Source: Fen-549 sp050011315 (GTDB lineage Bacteria; Actinomycetota; Thermoleophilia; Gaiellales; Gaiellaceae). From it: 64,000 nt of DNA. Below are positions 32,381 to 40,667 of the stretch, one piece after another. The DNA lies in the NCBI GenBank assembly GCA_050011315.1, contig JBEKJI010000005.1, positions 36,743 to 100,742 of the forward strand. Direction: 5' to 3'. The first letter of the stretch is position 1, and each line of letters begins with the position of its first letter. A program made the translations under genes and the position numbers. The notes beneath the pieces were generated by a model, which saw nothing but the letters and a program-made list of their open reading frames with translations, searched no databases and was not told the origin of the DNA.

Positions 32381-32965
32381 TCAGTCCAGGTAGAGCCCCA
32401 GCCGGGCGACCTCCTCGGCAACCGCCTGCGGAACGAGCTCGTCGATGGGAAGGCCGTCGTGCACGCGCGCACGAATCTCGTCCGAGGAGACCGGGTGGGC
32501 GGGGATCGCGAAGAAGCTGACCCGCTCGGGCTGGGCGAGCGCGGCCAGAACCGGGCTCAGCGCCTCCTCTTCGTAGTCTGGCCGGTTTGCGACCGCCAGA
32601 CGGGCCAGCTCGAGGATCGCGTCGGGCTCGCGCCAGCTCCGGAACCCGGCGAACTGGTCGGCGCCAAGGAGAAGGGTCAGATCGTCGTGGCGTTCCCTGA
32701 GCAGGCGCAACGTGTCGACGGTGTAGCGGGGCCCGCCCGGCTCCAGCTCGATCCGCGAGATCTCGACCTGCGGCATGTCGGCGAAGGCAAGCTCGGCCAA
32801 GTGGTAGCGGATCTCGGCGGGAGTGGCGACGGTCTTGTGCGGCGGGTCGCCGGCCGGGACGACGAGCAGGCGCTCGAAGTCGAAACGCTCGAGCGCGCTG
32901 CGGACAAGCGCGAGGTGACCGAAATGGGGCGGATCGAAGGCGCCGCCGAAAACGCCGGTCGTCAC
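32381..32965 (-). CDS. nadD: nicotinate-nucleotide adenylyltransferase
   Basis: NadD joins nicotinate mononucleotide to AMP, giving deamido-NAD in NAD synthesis. The 194-aa protein shows GGAFDPPHFGHL at the N-terminus (the nucleotidyltransferase HxGH motif) and SSDEIRAR near the end (the ISSTxIR type motif). It starts with a GTG that overlaps the obgE stop as GTGA, so the two are translationally coupled. nadD next to obgE and rsfS is the standard actinobacterial order. Confidence 0.94.
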   Translation of the reverse strand: MTTGVFGGAFDPPHFGHLALVRSALERFDFERLLVVPAGDPPHKTVATPAEIRYHLAELAFADMPQVEISRIELEPGGPRYTVDTLRLLRERHDDLTLLLGADQFAGFRSWREPDAILELARLAVANRPDYEEEALSPVLAALAQPERVSFFAIPAHPVSSDEIRARVHDGLPIDELVPQAVAEEVARLGLYLD

Positions 32966-34203
32966 CTCTCCTCCTCTCTGCCCGCGATCTCGATCACCGA
33001 GTCGTCGCGTGCACCCGCCTGCGCCAGCGCCTCGGCGAGCTCCTCCTCGCCGGGCACCTCGCCGACGATACGGAAGCCGCGATCGGTGCGGTAAATGCGG
33101 TATGGCCGCCGCCGGCGCGGGCGCGGCCGGTAGACGAGGAACTCGGCCAGACCCTCGATGCTTTCGTCCTCTGTCGCGCTCGGCTCGGGGCGGGGCGGGC
33201 AGAGGCGGAAGAGCGCTTGCTTGAGCTCGCCCACACCCTCTCCGGTCGCACAGGAGAGGGCGATCACGGCGGCGATCCGCTCGTCACGAAGCTCGAAGAG
33301 GGGCGGCGCGCCCAGATCGACCTTGTTCAAGACGACGATCTGCGGACGCTCGTTCAGACCGGCGCCGTAGGCGGCGAGCTCGGCGTCGATCACGCGAAAG
33401 CGCTCGAGCGGATCGCCCTCCGAGCTGTCGATGACGTGAATGAGAAGCTGCGCGCGCTCGAGGTGAGCCAGAAACTCGTGCCCGAGTCCGTGCCCTTCGC
33501 TCGCGCCCTCGATCAGCCCGGGTATGTCGGCGACCGTCAGCTGGCGGCCGTCCGGACCGTCGACGGTGCCGAGCACCGGCGCGAGCGTGGTGAAGGGGTA
33601 GTCGGCCACCTTGGGCTTGGCATTCGAGATCCTGCGCAGGAGCGAGGACTTGCCGGCATTCGGGAGTCCGGCCAGGGCCGCATCGACGACCAGCTTTAAG
33701 CGCAGGTCGAGCCAGCCTTCGTCGCCCGGCTCCCCCGTCTCGGCGAAACGAGGAGTGCGCCTGACCGGCGTGGCGAAGCGGCGGTTCCCCCGTCCCCCGC
33801 GTCCGCCGCGGGCGGCAACCACGCGCGCCCCGACGCTGGCGAGGTCGGCTACCAGCTGGCCATCCTCGTCAAAGACCTGGGTGCCGACCGCCAGGTGCAG
33901 CTCGACCGTCGCTCCGTCGGCGCCGTGCTTGTTGCGACCGAGCCCGGGCTGGCCGCGGCCGGCCTTGATCTCGTGCCGGGAGCGCAGCTTGGAGAGATCG
34001 CGCAGCTCCGGATCGGCGATCAGGACGATGTCGCCGCCGTCACCGCCGTCACCGCCGTCGGGCCCACCCCTGGGCACGTACTTCTCGCGCCGGAAGGAGA
34101 GGCTGCCGTCGCCACCGCGTCCGGCCTGGACGAAAACGCAGGCGTGATCGTGGAAGGGAGACTCGCGCGTGCCGCGCTCGTCGCTGTTACCGCCGGGAGA
34201 CAT
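32962..34203 (-). CDS. obgE: Obg-family GTPase
   Basis: ObgE is a 50S ribosome-associated GTPase in late assembly and stress response. At 413 aa it has the Gly-rich Obg fold at the N-terminus (FVQAGRGGDGSLSFRRE), the G domain with GLPNAGKSS, DIPGL and NKVD, and a C-terminal OCT domain (YRIYRTDRGFRIVGEVPG). It is downstream of rpmA, and upstream of nadD with a 4-nt overlap. The 5' leader contains a short repeat copy at 34248-34336. Confidence 0.95.
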   Translation of the reverse strand: MSPGGNSDERGTRESPFHDHACVFVQAGRGGDGSLSFRREKYVPRGGPDGGDGGDGGDIVLIADPELRDLSKLRSRHEIKAGRGQPGLGRNKHGADGATVELHLAVGTQVFDEDGQLVADLASVGARVVAARGGRGGRGNRRFATPVRRTPRFAETGEPGDEGWLDLRLKLVVDAALAGLPNAGKSSLLRRISNAKPKVADYPFTTLAPVLGTVDGPDGRQLTVADIPGLIEGASEGHGLGHEFLAHLERAQLLIHVIDSSEGDPLERFRVIDAELAAYGAGLNERPQIVVLNKVDLGAPPLFELRDERIAAVIALSCATGEGVGELKQALFRLCPPRPEPSATEDESIEGLAEFLVYRPRPRRRRPYRIYRTDRGFRIVGEVPGEEELAEALAQAGARDDSVIEIAGREEER

Positions 34204-34247
34204 GTGTGTAGCTTGGCCGCCCGGCGCGCCCAGCGCCAGTCGGAAGT

Positions 34248-34336
34248 TGGTGCTTTGAATACAGCTGGTGTCGGCTGGGTGCGATCGGGGGATGCGACTG
34301 AGGACAACGCAGCGCGCCGCCGAGCGCGGCCAGACG
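34248..34336. repeat. short copy of the interspersed repeat, between rpmA and obgE
   Basis: Shares with the long copies the left part (GGTGCGATCGG), CTGAGGACAACGCAGCGCG and CCGAGCGCGGCCAGACG, but lacks the central 200 nt. It starts with GTGCTTTGAATAC, like the right terminal repeat of other copies read backwards, and stops at the rpmA stop codon. It lies in the untranslated leader of obgE. Confidence 0.6.
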
Positions 34337-34585
34337 CTAGGAATCGACCGAGATCGAGCGGCGCTTGCCAGAGCGATGGAAGCCGACGGTGCCCTCGCGC
34401 ATAGCGAAGATCGTGTGGTCGCGGCCGAGACCGGCGCCGGGGCCCGGATGGAACCTGGTGCCGCGCTGGCGCACGATGATCATCCCGGCCTTGACCTTTT
34501 CACCGCCGAAGATCTTGACGCCGAGCCGTTTGGACTCGGAATCGCGACCGTTCTTGGAGGAACCGAGACCTTTTTTATGTGCCAT
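34337..34585 (-). CDS. rpmA: 50S ribosomal protein L27
   Basis: An 82-aa L27 with the typical MAHKKGLGSSKNGRDSESKR start and FHPGPGAGLGRDHTIFA core. L27 reaches the peptidyl transferase centre with its N-terminal tail. No cleavable N-terminal extension of the Firmicutes type. Follows rplU with a 2-nt gap. Confidence 0.97.
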   Translation of the reverse strand: MAHKKGLGSSKNGRDSESKRLGVKIFGGEKVKAGMIIVRQRGTRFHPGPGAGLGRDHTIFAMREGTVGFHRSGKRRSISVDS

Positions 34586-34587
34586 TT

Positions 34588-35196
34588 CTATTGCTCCGTC
34601 TTCTTACGAGGTGCCGCTCGCTTGGGAGCCGGCTTCTTCGCTTCCTCAACCTTAGCTTTCGCGGGCGCCTTGGTGGCTGCCGGCTTCTTGGCTACTGGCT
34701 TCTTGGCCGCCGGTTTCGCGGGAGCCTTGGCCGCGGCCGCTTTCGGCGCGGCGGGTTTGGCCACCGGCTTCGCGGCGGGCTTGGCGGCCGGCTTCGCCGG
34801 AGCCTTCGCCTCGGCCTTGGGCGCAACCGGCTCGGCCGCCTGGGGCTTGGCGGGCACCGCGGCGACGGTTGCGGTCTTGGCTGCGGCGGGCGCCTTGCCG
34901 GCCCCGATTGCCTCGATCTGGATCTGCGAGAGCTTGGCACGGAAGCCGGTGTGGCGGCGGTAGCCCTTCTTGGGCTTGTACTTGCCGATGCGAATCTTCT
35001 TGCCGAGCGTGTGCCGAAGGATGCGGGCGCTAACGGTGCCGGCACCGGGCTTCAGGTTCAGGGAGCCCGCGTCGACGAGCAGCACGGCGGGTTGGAAAAC
35101 GGCTCCCTCGTCCTGGGGGAGCCGATCGACAAGCAGGCGCTCGCCCTCATGGACGACGTACTGCTTTCCACCCACCGCGATAACTGCGTAGCTCAT
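34588..35196 (-). CDS. rplU: 50S ribosomal protein L21 with long Ala/Lys/Pro tail
   Basis: The first 100 residues are ordinary L21 (YAVIAVGGKQYVVHEGE ... KIRIGKYKPKKGYRRHTGFR). The remaining about 100 residues are a low-complexity Ala/Lys/Pro extension with repeats like AKPAAKPAAK, similar to histone H1 tails and seen in some actinobacterial ribosomal proteins. The extension is basic and may contact RNA. Downstream of rng, upstream of rpmA. Confidence 0.95.
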   Translation of the reverse strand: MSYAVIAVGGKQYVVHEGERLLVDRLPQDEGAVFQPAVLLVDAGSLNLKPGAGTVSARILRHTLGKKIRIGKYKPKKGYRRHTGFRAKLSQIQIEAIGAGKAPAAAKTATVAAVPAKPQAAEPVAPKAEAKAPAKPAAKPAAKPVAKPAAPKAAAAKAPAKPAAKKPVAKKPAATKAPAKAKVEEAKKPAPKRAAPRKKTEQ

Positions 35197-35217
35197 CTCG
35201 TCCCTCGACGCTCAAAT

Positions 35218-35235
35218 CGCGGGCAGCTGCCCGCG
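35218..35235. promoter_or_regulatory. 18-nt perfect palindrome in the rplU leader
   Basis: CGCGGGCAGCTGCCCGCG is a perfect palindrome 21 nt upstream of rplU on the minus strand, after the rng stop. It could be a hairpin in the leader mRNA that stabilises or regulates the L21-L27 transcript, or an operator. Confidence 0.45.
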
Positions 35236-35287
35236 AACCGGGGCGCATAGTAGCAAGACGGCCCGGTTTTCGGTTGAAGAATCCCCT

Positions 35288-37966
35288 CTACGGGCTACTC
35301 GTTTCGCCCGGTTTCTCGGGCGCCGGAACCGGTGCGGAGGTCGTGTCGGCGCTCGCCCTCGCGCCGCCGGCCTGAGACGGCTTGCGGTGCCTGCGTCCGC
35401 CGCGAGAGCCGCGCCGGGTGCGCTTTTTCGGCCGCGGCGCCTCGCCCCCGTCGGGCGCGGGCTGTTCCGACCCGCTCGGGGCGGACGTGCTCGCCGCTTC
35501 GGGCGGCTGTGCAGGTGCCCGCGCAGGTGCTTTCGCAACGGGACGCGGGGCCCGCTGCCGCTGCGCCGGCCGACGGGTCGCGGGCTTCTCGGGCTGTGCC
35601 GTTTCGGCAGCGGTATCCGCGGGTACACCGCCGGCCGCCGTGCCCGCCCCGGCACCGTCCCCGGTCGCAACGTTGGCTCCGGCCTGGGAGGGCTTGCGCC
35701 GCCTGCGCCCGCCGCGAGAGCCGCGCCGGGTTCGCTTCTTCGGCCTTGGCGGTCCCTCCTCCGCACCGCCTTCCACGATCGAGCTCTCCGCTACCGTGGT
35801 CACTGGCAGCTGCCCGAGCTCGACGACGGCGGGCGTCTCGACGACAGGAGCGAGCTCGGCTTGAGCCTTGACCTGCGCTTTCTTCGCCGGCGCGCGTGTC
35901 GGCCGTTCGGCCACGCTTTCGGCCGTGAGCGGCTGGTAGGGCTCCTGGTCGGGTTCGGCCAGCGTCGCATAGGCGCTGTCTTTGAGCGCCCGCTCGATCC
36001 GCACCTTCACCTTCTTGCCGACGAGCGTCGCCGCGCCGAGCACGTTCACCTCGTACTCACCGACCTTGCCGACTCCGGCCTGGCTGTCGTAGAGCCCGAC
36101 CTCGACCAGCGTCAGCTCGAGCTCGTCGCCCTCTTCCACCGGCGTAACGGGCTTCGTCGCCTCGACCGATCCCTCCGCCGCTACGACCAGGTGGTCGAGC
36201 GCATCGCCGTCGATCAGCTCCAGGAAGAAGCGGCGCTTGCTGCGCTCCTCGATCTCCGCCAGCCGAACCGCGCCCGGTCCGATCAGCAGGCTCGCCACCC
36301 GAGCGTTGGCCTCGACACGGAAAGCCTTGCTGCGTGAGCCGGCTGCAATAGTGCGCAGGCGGCGCTCGAGATCGATCGCGGCCGAGTCCTCGGAAAAGAC
36401 GATCCCGTCGCCGGAACAAACCGGGCAAGGCTTGGTCAGGATCTCGCGCGGCCCGTCGGTGATGTTCTGGCGCGTCATCTCCACCAGCCCAAGCGGCGAG
36501 ATCTCGACCACGTAGGTCTTGGTGCGGTCGCGCTCGAGCTCGCCTCGAAGCGCCTCCTCGACGGCAGCCCGGTTCTTCGGGTTGGCCATGTCGATGAAGT
36601 CGATGACGATGATGCCGCCGACATCGCGCAGACGGAGCTGGCGCACTACCTCCTTGACCGCCTCGAGGTTGTTCTTCGTGATCGTGTCCTCGAGACGCGC
36701 GGAGGAAGAGCGGGAGCGCGAGCCGACGAAGCGCCCGGTGTTGACGTCGATGACGGTGAAGGCCTCGGCGTAGTCGAAGACCAGGTAGCCGCCCGAGGGA
36801 AGGTCGACACGGCGCGAGAGAGTCGAGCGGATCTCGGCGTCGACGCCGTAGGCCTCAAAGAGCGGCGCCGGCTCCTTGTAGCGGACGACCCGCTCGGCCA
36901 TATGCGGAGACGTCTTCTTCAGGTAGCCGACGATGCGCTTGTAGGTGCGATCGTGGTCGATGAGGGCGCGCTCGAAGTCGCCGGTGAAGAGGTCGCGGGT
37001 GACGCGTAACGGCAGCTCCGCCTCCTGGTACACGAGCGCCGGCGCCTTTACGCCCTTGGCCCGGTCTTGGATCGACTTCCAGAGCCGCTCGAGGAAGACG
37101 AGGTCGCGCTCGATGTCTTCGGCCGAGGCGCCCTCGGCCGCGGTGCGAACGATGATGCCACCCTTTTTGCGCTCGAGCGCCTTGACGATCTCGCGCAGGC
37201 GCGAGCGCTCTTCGTCGGGGAGGCGCCTAGAGACGCCCAGCCCCTCGCCGTTGGGGACGAAGACGACGAAGCGTCCGGGCAGCGAGATGTCCGTCGTCAT
37301 GCGGGCGCCCTTGGTCTTCATCGGATCCTTGACCGCCTGGACGAGGATCTCCTGGCCGCGCTGGATCAGCTCCTGGATCTTGCGGCCCTGGCCGCGGCCC
37401 TCGAGCTCGGGGATGACGATCTCGTCGACATATAGGAAGCCGTTCTTCTCCAGCCCGATCTCGACGAAGGCGGCTTCCATCCCGGGCAGGACGTTGTCGA
37501 CGACGCCCTTGTAGACGTTGCCGGCGATCGAGTAGCGGTCGGGGCGCTCGAGGTAGACCTCGGCGACCTTCTCGTCCTCGAGCACCGCGACACGGCGCTC
37601 GCCGGCGTCGACCGATACGAGCAGCTCGCGCTTGGCGGCCGGAAGCGGTGCCCGGCGAGGCGGTTGGCGCCGGCGCCCGCCGCGATCGCGGCGCGACGAG
37701 GCGCGCCGCTCGGAAGCCTGTGAGGGCTGTGTTGCCGCGCCCTCGGGCTTCTGTGCGGTCGGGCGTTCGGGCTTCTGCTGCTCGGTGCCGGGCTTCTTGC
37801 TTCTTCCGCGGCCGCCGCGACTTCCTCTATGGCGCCGGGGGCGCTGCGCTCCCGCCTGTGCGGGAGGGGCAGTCTCAGCTGGTTTCGGAGGTGCCGCCGC
37901 CGGGGGGGCGGAAGCCTCCTTCGTCTCTGTAGCGCTTTCTTTCTGGCGTCTGAACCAACGAGGCAA
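35288..37966 (-). CDS. rng: ribonuclease E/G
   Basis: RNase E/G cleaves 5'-monophosphorylated single-stranded RNA in mRNA decay and rRNA processing. The 892-aa protein has a basic disordered N-terminus (about 110 residues), an S1 domain (YKGVVDNVLPGMEAAFVEIG), the catalytic domain with VIDVNTGR and VIDFIDM metal-binding aspartates, the zinc link CPVCSGDG (CPxC), and a basic/proline-rich C-terminal tail with RRGSRGGRR-like repeats. This three-part architecture is that of actinobacterial RNase E. Confidence 0.94.
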   Translation of the reverse strand: MPRWFRRQKESATETKEASAPPAAAPPKPAETAPPAQAGAQRPRRHRGSRGGRGRSKKPGTEQQKPERPTAQKPEGAATQPSQASERRASSRRDRGGRRRQPPRRAPLPAAKRELLVSVDAGERRVAVLEDEKVAEVYLERPDRYSIAGNVYKGVVDNVLPGMEAAFVEIGLEKNGFLYVDEIVIPELEGRGQGRKIQELIQRGQEILVQAVKDPMKTKGARMTTDISLPGRFVVFVPNGEGLGVSRRLPDEERSRLREIVKALERKKGGIIVRTAAEGASAEDIERDLVFLERLWKSIQDRAKGVKAPALVYQEAELPLRVTRDLFTGDFERALIDHDRTYKRIVGYLKKTSPHMAERVVRYKEPAPLFEAYGVDAEIRSTLSRRVDLPSGGYLVFDYAEAFTVIDVNTGRFVGSRSRSSSARLEDTITKNNLEAVKEVVRQLRLRDVGGIIVIDFIDMANPKNRAAVEEALRGELERDRTKTYVVEISPLGLVEMTRQNITDGPREILTKPCPVCSGDGIVFSEDSAAIDLERRLRTIAAGSRSKAFRVEANARVASLLIGPGAVRLAEIEERSKRRFFLELIDGDALDHLVVAAEGSVEATKPVTPVEEGDELELTLVEVGLYDSQAGVGKVGEYEVNVLGAATLVGKKVKVRIERALKDSAYATLAEPDQEPYQPLTAESVAERPTRAPAKKAQVKAQAELAPVVETPAVVELGQLPVTTVAESSIVEGGAEEGPPRPKKRTRRGSRGGRRRRKPSQAGANVATGDGAGAGTAAGGVPADTAAETAQPEKPATRRPAQRQRAPRPVAKAPARAPAQPPEAASTSAPSGSEQPAPDGGEAPRPKKRTRRGSRGGRRHRKPSQAGGARASADTTSAPVPAPEKPGETSSP

Positions 37967-38141
37967 GGGAAACCTTCTCTTTCGGATGAGTGCGCGCGAG
38001 CGGCACCCGGGAGGCGGGCGCGCAGATCGCGCTGCACGGACTGGTGAAAAACTCCATCTCGTAGCTAAGGCTACCAGGGTTGGACGCCGACTCCCGGTCC
38101 GGCGCCGTCCGAAGGCGGTCCTAGGATCGGCCCAGGGCAGG

Positions 38142-38342
38142 ATGAAAGCGATTCGATCGAAAGACGAGGTCCGCGAGCTGCTCGAGATCGAGGAGACGGA
38201 TGCCTGGCTCGAGTATCTGCGGGTAACTCGCGAGGCGCCCGCATCGCGCTATGCCGAGGTCGAGATCTGGGCCTGGGCGCGGCTTTGCGGGCGGCTGCAC
38301 GCGATCAGAGCCAGGCGCGCCGAGCTGGTGCCCGTCGCCTAG
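38142..38342 (+). CDS. small hypothetical protein (66 aa)
   Basis: A compact 66-aa protein from ATG 38142, with GGGCAGG before it. It is rich in Glu, Arg and Leu, helical (KDEVRELLEIEETDAWLEYL), with Trp pairs (EIWAWARLCGRLHAI). On the strand opposite rng, 175 nt from the rng start. Clean composition and start signal favour a real gene. Function unknown. Confidence 0.55.
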   Translation: MKAIRSKDEVRELLEIEETDAWLEYLRVTREAPASRYAEVEIWAWARLCGRLHAIRARRAELVPVA

Positions 38343-38667
38343 AGCTCGTTTCAATTGACGACCCGCCGACCGGCTGCGATCGGTGGATGCGATGCCAGGG
38401 AGCTCGTCTGGGGACGGAGGGGCGCCGGATGAGTGCGAGCTCGTGGTGCGAGGCTAGGACGCAGGGCGCATTCGTATCGGTCAGAGATACGGATGCGCCC
38501 GAGGACAACGCCCTCGGGCCGCGAGATCGTGCTCAGCCGGTGTTTCTCTGTTTCCAGCCGAGCTCCGAAGCAGGGAGCGCCCGTATCGACAGAGATAAGG
38601 GTGCGACTGAGGACAACGCAGCGCGCCGCCGAGCGCGGCCAGACGGCTGAGTGCTTCATTTGAAACG
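38341..38667. repeat. interspersed intergenic repeat, copy B (MITE-like, two hairpins)
   Basis: About 327 nt. Terminal inverted repeats are clear: GAGCTCGTTTCAATTGA at left against GAGCGCGTTTCAAATGA on the opposite strand at right (15 of 17). The first hairpin is identical to copy A; the second has different but mostly paired arms (GAGCGCCCGTATC and GATAAGGGTGCGAC), followed by CTGAGGACAACGC. It ends with CCGAGCGCGGCCAGACGG and GAGTGCTT. Lies between the small 66-aa gene and the downstream DUF697-like gene. Confidence 0.78.
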
Positions 38668-38672
38668 CGCTC

Positions 38673-39476
38673 TTACGCCGCCCGGCCCTCGTGACCGGTG
38701 CTCGAGAAGTACGCCAGCGCCGCCTCTCCGAGTGCGAGCGTGCCGGCATAGGCGATCGAGCCCTGCAGAGCCCAGGCCGGGAAGAACGTCTCGCGCCGCA
38801 CTACACGGGCGACCCGGCGAAGGCCAAGGCCGGCTACGAGCACCGCCGCGAGCTCGGCCGCGCGCAGTGGCTCGAGCCGGCGACCGTGGGCGAAGCCGAG
38901 CTGGAGGATCAGCCGCGCCTGCTCGATGAAGAGCGCCGGCAGATCGGGAGCCGGGATGAAGACGGCGGCGCCGACGGCGGCCGAGCGACGAGCCGAGCGA
39001 TGGATCAACTCCCTGCAGATCCCTGCGCGCAGGGCCGGAATACGGGCAGCCAGTGCCACCGAGCCCCCATCGAGCCGCTGCGCGAGAACCCGCCCCAGCT
39101 CCTCGACGGGCAGATCTGCCGCGCTCTCGGCGCTGACGACGTCGGTCGCAAGCACATTGGGAAGGAGACCGCTGCCCTCGCCGATTCTGATGCAGACGAT
39201 CGGGACGCGCGCCAGCCCGGCGTCCCGGAGCTTGCGAACGTCAGTCCGGCTCGGCTCGCCTTCGAGCACGTAGACGACGGCCTCAGCCCGTGCGAGCTCC
39301 CCGTTCTCGACGACGCTACCGGGAGCGGCGTTCGGCGACAGCTCTCGTACCAGCGCCGAGACCAGTTTGCGCGTTCCCGCCACGGCGAGCGGGCGTTCCT
39401 CGCGAGCCTCGAACTCGCGCTGCTCAGCCGCCAGGCGAAGCAACGCTCGAGCGGAAAGTGGCGGACTCTCGGGCAT
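38673..39476 (-). CDS. DUF697-like protein after rodA
   Basis: A 267-aa protein 3 nt downstream of rodA and probably in the same operon. The N-terminal half looks like the G-domain-like nucleotide fold (LARAEAVVYVLEGEPS, LARVPIVCIRIGEG), but I see no P-loop. The C-terminal half has hydrophobic helices (LAAVLVAGLGLRRVARV, QGSIAYAGTLALGEAAL), similar to DUF697/YcjF-type membrane regions. Possible role in the envelope; no experiment known to me. Confidence 0.6.
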   Translation of the reverse strand: MPESPPLSARALLRLAAEQREFEAREERPLAVAGTRKLVSALVRELSPNAAPGSVVENGELARAEAVVYVLEGEPSRTDVRKLRDAGLARVPIVCIRIGEGSGLLPNVLATDVVSAESAADLPVEELGRVLAQRLDGGSVALAARIPALRAGICRELIHRSARRSAAVGAAVFIPAPDLPALFIEQARLILQLGFAHGRRLEPLRAAELAAVLVAGLGLRRVARVVRRETFFPAWALQGSIAYAGTLALGEAALAYFSSTGHEGRAA

Positions 39477-39479
39477 GGG

Positions 39480-40667
39480 CTACCTTAGCCTGCGCCGGCC
39501 GTACTCGCCGCGCATCTGCACGCCGACCAGCACTCCGAACGCCGTCATGTTGGCGAGCAGCGAGGAGCCACCGACACTCACCAGCGGCAGCGGGATCCCG
39601 GTGATCGGCGCGATTCCCATCGTCATGCCGACGTTGACGAAGACCTGGAAGACGAGCATCGCGACGATGCCGCCGATCACCACCGCCTGGTAGCCGCCCC
39701 TTGCCTTGACGAGTGCCCGCAGGCCGCGCCAGACGACGAACAGGTAGAGCCCGAGCAGGATCGAGGTGCCGACGAAGCCGCGCTGCTCGCCGATCGACGC
39801 GAAGATGAAGTCGGTGTGGTTCTCGGGCAGGAAGCCGAGTATGGTCTGCGTGGAGCCGGTCTCTCCGCGTCCGTGCAGCCCGCCGGCTCCAAGTGCCACC
39901 TTCGACTGGGCGACGTTATAGGTGGCGCCTTGGGGGTTGTAGCTTGGATGAATGAAGCCTGTTAGACGCTGGTTCTGGTAGGGCTTGAGCACGTCGACGC
40001 CGAGCGCAGGCATGGCCCAGAGCACGAGCGCGGAGCCGATCAGCGCCGCCCCCGTCAGCGCCGCCATGTGCGTCCAGCGCGTGCCGGCGATCAGGAGCAC
40101 GGCGGCGGTGACCGCGGCGTAGACGAGCGCAGTCCCGAAGTCGGGCTGGACGAAGACGAGCGCGGTCGGGATCGAGACCAGGATCAGCACGCCGAAGACG
40201 GTGCTTCGGTCGCGGAGCGCGCGTCCACGCTCGGCCATGAAGCCGACCAGGGCGAGTAGGACCAGCAGCTTGGCGAACTCCGAGGGCTGGAACTGGAAGC
40301 TGCCGATCTGCAGCCAGCGCCGCGAGCCGCGCTTGGCGACTCCGATCAGAGGAACGAGCACCAGGGTCAGAATCGCGGCGACGTAGAGCATGCGCCAGTG
40401 CCGGCGGTAGAGCTCGGGGCTGAGCGCGGCAGCAAGGACGAAGAGGACCACGCCCACACCGACGTAGAGCTCCTGCTTGGCCAGGTAGTAGTGAGGCTCG
40501 CCGGGGACGTCGTGAGCGGTGACCCCGGCAACGGCCCAGAGGCCGTAACCGACCAGTGCGGCGATCCCGATCAGCAAGATCCAGTCGAGCTGGCGCAGCA
40601 TTACCGCCAGCGGAAGCTCCCGCGCGTGCGACAACGGAGTGCCGAGTGGTTTCGCGGTCTCGAGCAT
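39480..40667 (-). CDS. rodA: RodA peptidoglycan glycosyltransferase
   Basis: RodA is the SEDS-family glycosyltransferase that polymerises lateral-wall glycan with PBP2. The 395-aa protein (ATG 40667, ATGA overlap with mrdA) has about ten membrane helices, RGSRRWLQIGSFQFQPSEFAK, the DFGTALVY region, and NHTDFIFASIGEQRGFVG and PLPLVSVGGSS, all SEDS signatures. A longer open frame upstream is antisense-shadow sequence of mrdA. Confidence 0.94.
   Translation of the reverse strand: MLETAKPLGTPLSHARELPLAVMLRQLDWILLIGIAALVGYGLWAVAGVTAHDVPGEPHYYLAKQELYVGVGVVLFVLAAALSPELYRRHWRMLYVAAILTLVLVPLIGVAKRGSRRWLQIGSFQFQPSEFAKLLVLLALVGFMAERGRALRDRSTVFGVLILVSIPTALVFVQPDFGTALVYAAVTAAVLLIAGTRWTHMAALTGAALIGSALVLWAMPALGVDVLKPYQNQRLTGFIHPSYNPQGATYNVAQSKVALGAGGLHGRGETGSTQTILGFLPENHTDFIFASIGEQRGFVGTSILLGLYLFVVWRGLRALVKARGGYQAVVIGGIVAMLVFQVFVNVGMTMGIAPITGIPLPLVSVGGSSLLANMTAFGVLVGVQMRGEYGRRRLR

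Noticed and set aside
32273..33094. 273-aa plus-strand frame with a GGAG-like site before ATG 32297
   Set aside because: It runs antisense through nadD, a clear conserved gene; high GC makes such frames common.
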